DNA from: Phoronis australis
Lineage: Eukaryota; Phoronida; Phoronidae
DNA length: 64,000 nt
NCBI GenBank assembly: GCA_002633005.1
Contig: NMRA01000203.1
Location: forward strand, 628,393-692,392
Reading direction: 5' to 3'
Below, piece by piece: positions 57,347 to 64,000 of the stretch. Position 1 is the stretch's first letter. Each line of letters opens with the position of its first letter. The notes under the pieces were generated by a model. The model ran no database searches. It was given only the letters and a program-made list of their open reading frames with translations, and was not told where the DNA came from. The position numbers were made by a program, and so were the translations under genes.

Positions 57347-58680
57347 GTGTGAGCGCGTGTGCGTATTTGTAATATTTTTGAAGCTCAGGTATAATGCTTT
57401 CTTGCCTTTTCTGGGCTTAACTCTTATTATAGTACATTTCACAATTTTTCGTAATAAACATGATAAAAAAGGTTTTGTGTTTCTGACAGCCTGACTGAAA
57501 ATTTTAGGAGCAGGGACATCTAGGAATTTATTGGAACAAAAAGATGAATTTTCAGGAACATTTTCCGAAAAAGGGAGATTTTAGAGAAGGAAGGTTCTAG
57601 TAGCGTATCGTCCCGGATTCACGGTTAAATATTCTACACAGTGTTGAGCGGCTTTCAAAGCTCACATCAGATAAGTAAAACTGAATTTCTTCAGTGACGC
57701 AGGTTTTGCTGTGGAAAAGCATTTATTACTTATTCAGAGATAGACATTGAATACCAGACATCATGCTGCTCCGCCTGTACTCAGGATCAGGGCTGTGTTT
57801 GAACAGTAAACTGACAACCTTCCAAACTCACGCTACTTGCCAAGTGCTAGTGTTTGTGTCTCGAGGCGTTTTCATTTAAGTGCCGGGAGGAAAATCTAGC
57901 CGCTGCACGTATCTCACAGAAACAGGTGAACGCGAAAATTGTTATGGAATCCACATTAGCAAAAAAAAAACTATGAAATACATGGACTTTTTTATATTAC
58001 TTATGGGAGTGTAGCGCACGTGACGCACGGATGTGAGAGTTATTCATGGCCAGATTAACCGCGAAAGGGCGGGCCAGCCGTCTACAAGGGTTCGATTTAA
58101 GCTTATCTTATACTTTTGAGGAGTCTAAAGACGTTTTTTCAATTTTAATTGACAAAATTAGTGTTACGTAGAGTTTATGCCTCCCATTTATCAAAAGAAT
58201 TACATATTACTGGGAACCTGTAAGCCAAGAGTGACTTTCAGTGACTAAGTCGGAAATGGGTCTCTTAAATTTAATCGCCATTCCTCTGTCAAATGGTGGA
58301 TTTTATAGTGACGACTTTCAAATGACATAAATCGATGATGCGTCGGTAATTTATCTAGAACTTAAACTTTAAAAAAATGTACAAAGTAGCTACACCAGTC
58401 CCGGCGCGGCCAACAGATGGGTTAAAGCACTACGATTCAGAAGTAGATAAATCCTCAGAATATAAATAGTACAAACTAAGAGTGCCAAAGGCGTCATTTA
58501 GTCACATCAGCTTTCGACAACTGTCATCAACACATAGACATGTTATTTGCAAAAAACAAACACGTGACGAGCCAGAGGTTTATAAAGCCACTGCTGTAAC
58601 CACTTATGAGGGCAAATTTGTATTGATTTTTTGATATCACGAACCAATGTATTTTACAAAAGACTCCATGTTTAAATTGT
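55430..58680. other. Intergenic sequence, no gene seen
   Basis: Frames at 56008-56340 and 56297-56606 are short, overlap in several phases and show no domain. The GT microsatellite is the only clear feature. Confidence 0.45.
57290..57355 (+). repeat. GT microsatellite
   Basis: About 30 GT dinucleotides with a few C interruptions. The Val/Cys-rich frames over it are by-products. Confidence 0.97.
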
Positions 58681-58689
58681 ACATTTTAC

Positions 58690-60010
58690 ATAACAAGAGC
58701 AACGCGGAGCGTCGCAATGCGCCCACGAATGCATTGCAAATGATGTACATTTAGGGTTATTTATTTGTATCATAAAAATGGCCACTAGATGGCGCAAAAA
58801 CATACAATCCATCCAAAAACAGGAACATGCCATATTTCATAAAATCTGTCAAGGAACTTCACAGAAACAAAGGAAAACAGAATAAAATGAAATTGCCACT
58901 AGTGGGCACAGTGTCCGTTGGATCCGCCTGAAAGTCGTCGTCGTCTGTTGTTATCTTCATATAAATACACTTACTAAATTTAATAAAGATCCTGCAGTGG
59001 GTTTAGGAGATACAATTATGGGCGCAAAACAAAACTACCACTAGGAGGCGCCACAGTAGTCAGACTCACTATCATCACAGGTCGTCTTCACACTGAGAAC
59101 ATATATGGCAATTTTCAAATGATTTGGTTGATACAGGGGTGGACGCCAAAACCAAGATTTGAAAACAGCAAAAGTGGCGCAAAATACCTCGATTCCATCC
59201 AAAAACAGAAAGATAGCGTCATCACACCAATAGATGCCTACATTTAAAATTTTATGAAAATCTGTTGAGGACCTTTGAAGATACAGAGTTAAACGTAAAA
59301 AACTAAAATTGCCACTAGGGGCACAGCAGTAGTCAGATCTGTCCGAAAGTCGTCGTCGTCCGTACTCAACATCATATAAATACACTTGCTAAATTAAGTA
59401 AAGATCCTGCAAACAGTTTAGGAGATACAGCCATGAGCGCAAAAATGCCACTAGGAGGCGCCCCAGTAGTCGAAGTCGTCAGAAAATCATCGTCAGCCGT
59501 CCACTTCATAGTAAAAACATACATGCCAATTTTTACAATTGTCCTGAGAGGAGATACATCTATAGGTGCAAAAAAAACTGCCACTAAGAGGCGCCACAGT
59601 AGTCAAAGTCGTCGAAAATCCTCGTCAGATGTCCACTTCAAAGTAGGAGCATACATGCCAATTTTCACAATCATCCTTTGAGCGGTTTGGTTGATAGAGG
59701 GGTGGACGCAAAAAAGCAGTAAAAACGGCCACTAGGTGGCGCAAACTACGTCGAATCCATATGAAAACCGGAGGATAGCGTCATCTCACTAATAGGTGCC
59801 TACATACCAAATTTCATGAAAATCCGTTAAGGACTTTTGAAGATACAAATGTAAGCGTAAAAAACTAAAACTGCCACTAGGGGGCACACCGGTAATCGGA
59901 CCCGTCCAAAAGTTCGCTCATGCCGTCCTGAAAGGAAAATATGTGCCAAATTTCATGAACGTATGTCAAAGGGTTTTGGAGATAGAGCACCGGACGTCGG
60001 ACGGAGATGA
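58690..60010 (+). repeat. Array of ~140-bp units with CTCF-like cores, main copy
   Basis: Nine cores of the form GCCACTAGRKGGCRC occur at about 58781, 58895, 59037, 59172 (partial), 59311, 59447, 59579, 59727 and 59873. They are spaced 114-150 bases apart. Between cores, recurring blocks read AAAGTCGTCGTC, CATATAAATACAC, TTTAGGAGATACA and ATTTCATGAAAATC. The left edge carries AGAGCAACGCGGAGCGTCGC, a hairpin-like block also found at the edge of the copy at the window start. The layout resembles non-autonomous Helitron-like elements with a tandem core, but no Helitron ends were proven. Confidence 0.85.
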
Positions 60011-60169
60011 CGGCATAAGGAATAATTCTTTCACGCGAGTAACTAGGAAGCACTTTTACAAAGAATCAGTGCAGATGGTGATAGGAGTCACTATGCTTCC
60101 AGATCTTGCATACCCTTTTAATGAACATTTTGACGCTTTCATACTATTAAAACATTTTTGTTACTAATC

Positions 60170-61575
60170 TAACTGTACGTATTTTTAGTTATATAGCAAA
60201 AAATAAAAGTGAACTATAAAATTTCTTGAGAAAACCCGAGTATTAGTACTTTATTAAATTAGATGTAAATCGACAGTTCGACTAGCCACAAACATTAACA
60301 ACTTTTAGAACGATTGCAATGTTGATGGGACTTTGTTTTAAGGGAAAATGTGGTCTTCTAAGAGTGAAATTGATTGCAATAACATTCAATGAAAAGGAGG
60401 TCATGCCTAAATATCCAGCCCTTGCTACGTCCTGGTCGTCCTAGCTGCTTCTCAAACGATGTCCCCGGCCCATCCTGATAATACTCGTCGGCATGCCGGG
60501 ATCCACCACCACACTTTTCAGAGGGCTACGATATGAGTTTGGGGCACTTTTCAATAAACGGGGGCGGGGCGGGGGGACAAACACAAGTTTTGACTCGGGG
60601 ATGGCTTTTTGGGCGATGGAAAAGGGAGCATGGCCCCATTTTGCCCACATGGCTGTGCCAGAATTTTCAATTTCATGTGAAAACATTCCATTTTGTTTCG
60701 CCCTTTACATTTTCTCTTTTAAGCCGATGAACTCATAACAAGAGAGAGGGAGGGAAGGAGTGACGGAGAGTGATATATTTTCATATCACATGCATAAACA
60801 GAATTACAGCAGTGATTGGGTGGCCAGCGAAGGCATGGGCAGCGAATAGCAAAAATTAAATGACAAGTTTCCCCTTGTACCCAATATGCAAAGCGAACGG
60901 AGGGTGTGGGGATTCCGTTTTCATAGCGATGAGATTCCTCACCTGAAACGCCCAAGAAAGACAATCAAGTAGCAATTAAAAGACGGTGTCAAAATATCAG
61001 TTCCCTACACTCCGCCATTCATGATTGGCGAAGGACACGATCTGCTTTCCCAAAAAATAAAGATCAACTATAAGTAGTAATTTGCGTTCTGACAGCATCG
61101 TGCAAGTACAAAAAGTGCTGCCCAAGGAAATGTGTGAATGTCACAATGTTTAACGTCCACTAAATTTAAAGCAAAGTTTGGGTAGGAGCCGTAAATTTTT
61201 ACCTGCTGAGTTGTTCGCTAAAAGGGCACCAAATGCTGATTACGAAAAATACAATGTACAATATTACGATTTAAGTCTTTAGAAATGGAGCTGACTAAAA
61301 GACTTCGAAAGAACAGAGTGCTTGACTGTGCCACTAGGCAAGTTGGCTAGTCACAGCATCGTTTTACGCGCCAGTTACAGTCTCAAGGAATAGCCCACTG
61401 TCAGTTCTTTGCAGCAAACCCAGAAATCACTTCAATCTCATCTAAGCAAGGAACAAGGCAAGATCAATTCTATAGCTGTAAATGATCCAAGTCAAAAACT
61501 CTATCTTGACAGGAACAAGGGTTAATAGCCACTAAAATAAAAAACAGAAGCTAAAAAACAAAAAAATAGAAAGAA
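60170..61575. other. Intergenic sequence, no gene seen
   Basis: Contains a G-rich stretch (60550-60580) and frames open in several phases at 60441-60738 due to composition. No splice-consistent exon found. Confidence 0.45.
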
Positions 61576-61579
61576 ATTT

Positions 61580-62177
61580 TGACTTTAAGAGCTTTATTCT
61601 TCACAAAAAATCATAGCAAATGTAATAGTGTGACGGTTTTGTACAAAGCAGTTTTGTTACAAAATTATTTTGAATTATTTACAAACATTGGCATTTCATT
61701 CAGTTAAAGGGGCATGTTACCTTTTTTGAAAGTACTTGACTGTGTCAATTTGTAAAATTTTAGTTATCTACTTAGTTTAAATACTAAAAAGATACTTTTA
61801 TTTATCAAGTCATACCTTTATTGCACAAGTATAATTGTTAGTATGAGGATCATAAAAAGGTCTGTGGTTGTCTTGACCATGAAGCAAAGTAACTTCAGGT
61901 TGGAAAAATTGCAATTTTCACTAACTTCCTTTTCAAAATACTTATTTTTATAAAAAGAAAAATAAGCTGAACTGAACACAACACCTTCAAAACTGGTAAC
62001 ATTGCCCTTAGGTAAGCACTCTAGAAAGGGATGACTTGCTAATACTTTACACAATATCACTTGTCAGGGAGACAGAGTCACCTCATAGTATTCCAAACAA
62101 GGGTTTACCCAGTAAAAGGTAACATTCATAAAGGACTCTGAGCAAAGAAAGTAGTGTTGAACCTAAAGGTCTGTGAG
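61580..62177 (-). other. Putative 3' UTR with polyA signal
   Basis: This AT-rich stretch lies downstream of the TAG at 62178 on the minus strand and ends just past an AATAAA at 61593-61598. ORFs in it are short and have biased composition, so it reads as untranslated sequence. Confidence 0.3.
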
Positions 62178-62322
62178 CTAATTCCTCTGGAATGACAGCT
62201 TGTTTGAGAGAAACAGCTCAATGTCTTCCCTAGACACTGAATCAGAGTGGCCTCTTGGTTGACTGTCCAGAATACGGGTTCCGTCTTGCCACTCCCAGAC
62301 TAATCGATTCAGAATACAAGAC
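62178..62322 (-). CDS. Probable terminal coding exon, unknown gene
   Basis: On the minus strand an acceptor with a pyrimidine-rich lead (TTCCATTCGTCTTGTAG) opens a 145-base segment that ends at TAG (62178-62180). The open frame encodes SCILNRLVWEWQDGTRILD, then HSDSVSREDIELFLSNKLSF and QRN. It is followed by about 580 bases without coding signal and an AATAAA (minus strand) at 61593-61598, which fits a 3' UTR. No family is recognised. The upstream exons would lie beyond 62322 but could not be picked out with confidence. Confidence 0.35.
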
Positions 62323-63559
62323 CTACAAGACGAATGGAAATTAAGCAGTGAACTACTGGCCAAACTCAACCTTTCAAGTTATATCAAGTTAACCTTAATG
62401 GCCACCCTCGTCTAAAATTTCACTTTTAAATTAACATGCTCGGCTTAGTACCCACTCAAATTTGTATGACAGAGACTTCCTTAAAAGTGGCAATGTCTTC
62501 GTGAACACCTGTTTCTCCAGAATTTTAACTCTCAAAACATTCGCAACTAACCTTTCAGTTATGGAGTCAGTCTTAGAAGCACCTCACCATGTACTGGTAA
62601 GAAAATACCCACTTTTGACTGAAGGAGACGTGAAATGGTTCTTACAATTCATGCACATTCGAAGATTTTCATACTTACCTAGGTGCAAAATTGGTGAAGA
62701 CACTTGCATATTAAGCAAATAGGCTATCTGGGTTACTCAACACCTGTCCCCACTAACTCGAATTTTTTTTAAATGAGCAAGTTTGGCTTTGATGCATAAC
62801 TGCCTCAGACAAGTAAGATACAAAAATCAGAAAACTTACTGCTGTCATGTTAAGGAATATTTTAAGGCTTATATTTAGATGTAAGGCGAGTATTTTTAAC
62901 AACTGAATGTGAACACCCCATAAAGTGCCTTGGGTACTTTTGCGGAAACAAAAATCTCTTCAATTTGTTCTTGTTCTCAAAATATGCCCAGCCGAATGTT
63001 ATCTGTTGGCGTAATTGAATCTGACATTTTACATTATATAATAAGATGATGACGAGAGCAAGTGAATTGATTACCGTAATTAGAATGCACTTATACTGTA
63101 ACAACACTTAGGATTCATTTGCACCTCAGACTATTTCTAACAGTACATCATTTCAAAGACCGCCTCTTGAAGAAGGCAGAAAAAATACTAGGAAACTCTT
63201 ACGATTATAGCTTTCAATGCTCAAACCTAACAAAACCAAACTTTTCTTTATGCATTTTTAAACATCACCAGTCATTTATCACTTCCTTCATTTCCAAAAA
63301 AGTGTCTACGGGCACTTTCTGGTGATGTGAACTTTATCACAAATCTCCAATCTAATTTAAAAGATTGACAATTATCAAAAGCAAAGAGTTCAGAACACAT
63401 CTACAAATTATTGTTGCCAGTAGAAGCACAAAGGATGCTGCAAATAATCAGAATAGGCAACAATCATGGCATGGTATTTTCATGAGCCAACTTCAAATAA
63501 AAAGTTTCATTTAAATGGCGATAGTTTTTCACATCCTTCAATTAGAGTAATGTGCGATA

Positions 63560-64000
63560 AGAAATGTGCCCATGATTGCATCACAAAGTGTATGCTTCTA
63601 GATGCATATATTACCGGTAGTATCATAAAATGGCCACTAGATGCCACAGAATACACCGAACCAATCCAAAAATAGGGAGGCGTCATCTCCCTAAAAGAAA
63701 ACTATTTGCCACATTTCATGAAAATCTGTCACAGAAATCCAAAGATACAGGCGTAAACATAGAAAACCAAATTGCCACTATGAGACACACAACAGATGTC
63801 AAATTGATGGCAATACACTTGTCAAATTTCACAAAGACCATAGCACCTAAGTGTATCACAGAAACGGTCACTAGATGGCGCAAAATAAATCGAATCCTTC
63901 CGAAAACGAGAATTTGTCATCATTTCTTTAATAGAAAGCTATTTACCAAATATATAAATCCGTCAAAGAAACAGAGAAAACAGAAAAAAAATTGCTAGCT
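63560..64000 (+). repeat. Array with CTCF-like cores, third copy, cut by the window end
   Basis: Cores appear at about 63631 (GGCCACTAGATGCCAC), 63773 (degenerate) and 63867 (GTCACTAGATGGCGC). The intervening blocks match 58690-60010. It continues past the window. Confidence 0.75.

Noticed and set aside
57137-57494. Val/Cys-rich and Thr/His-rich frames
   Set aside because: They are translations of the GT microsatellite.
59041-59681. Frames with KSSSDVHFKV- and YCGAS-type repeats
   Set aside because: They follow the ~140-bp CTCF-core repeat units and shift frame between units.
60441-60738. Overlapping frames of about 81 codons on both strands
   Set aside because: Caused by GC-rich composition and a G run; no homology or splice support.

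Overview
This is a window of animal (metazoan) nuclear DNA, not bacterial. Coding sequence is sparse and split into small exons with consensus GT/AG splice sites. Introns run to several kilobases, and transposon debris and tandem repeats fill most of the space. The two recognisable genes are an opsin and a C-type-lectin/EGF/D8C membrane protein. Together with the LINE, Gypsy, Penelope-like and hAT-like elements they suggest a non-vertebrate animal, probably a marine invertebrate such as a hemichordate, cephalochordate or lophotrochozoan. The species cannot be fixed from sequence alone. Single Ns at 13690, 18999 and 29032 and a 974-base gap (46017-46990) mark assembly joins.

Region 1 to about 31.3 kb is occupied by one minus-strand gene. 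Eight exons (31285 down to 2971) join with fully consistent phases. They encode a likely signal peptide, a two-exon C-type lectin domain, one EGF domain, a two-exon D8C (uromodulin/GP2-type) domain, a Thr/Pro-rich stalk with a transmembrane helix, and a cytoplasmic tail of about 90 residues. Phase-1 introns bound every extracellular module. The first Met exon was not found. The introns hold a tRNA-derived SINE with a minisatellite tail, a LINE with an inverted duplication (5.6-8.0 kb), a fold-back insertion (15.8-16.3 kb), a collapsed Gypsy element (18.3-19.1 kb), a long inverted repeat with a THAP-domain relic (21.3-22.6 kb), a 60-bp tandem array (27.4-27.8 kb), a Penelope-like fragment (28.6-29.1 kb) and a MITE (29.9-30.2 kb).

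Region 31.3-43.2 kb is mostly intergenic. It holds one good orphan 3'-terminal exon (40191-40456, plus strand, polyA signal at 40730) and a possible small membrane-protein ORF (38562-38783, minus).

Region 43.2-51.1 kb holds a plus-strand opsin. Four exons are readable: TM1 start, TM1-TM2, TM4-TM5, and TM6-TM7 plus tail. The TM3 exon is not visible and probably lies in the 974-base gap in that intron. The gap is bordered by a 21-bp minisatellite whose every unit is a perfect hairpin. The retinal lysine is kept, but the NPxxY tyrosine is replaced.

Region 51-64 kb is repeat-rich: nested MITEs, a SINE, a zinc-finger relic, microsatellites, and an array of about 140-bp units each carrying a CTCF-like CCACTAGRKGGCRC core. 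The same family lies at the two window ends. A probable minus-strand terminal exon with 3' UTR lies at 61.6-62.3 kb. No operon-like or coordinated system is visible; the two main genes appear independent.
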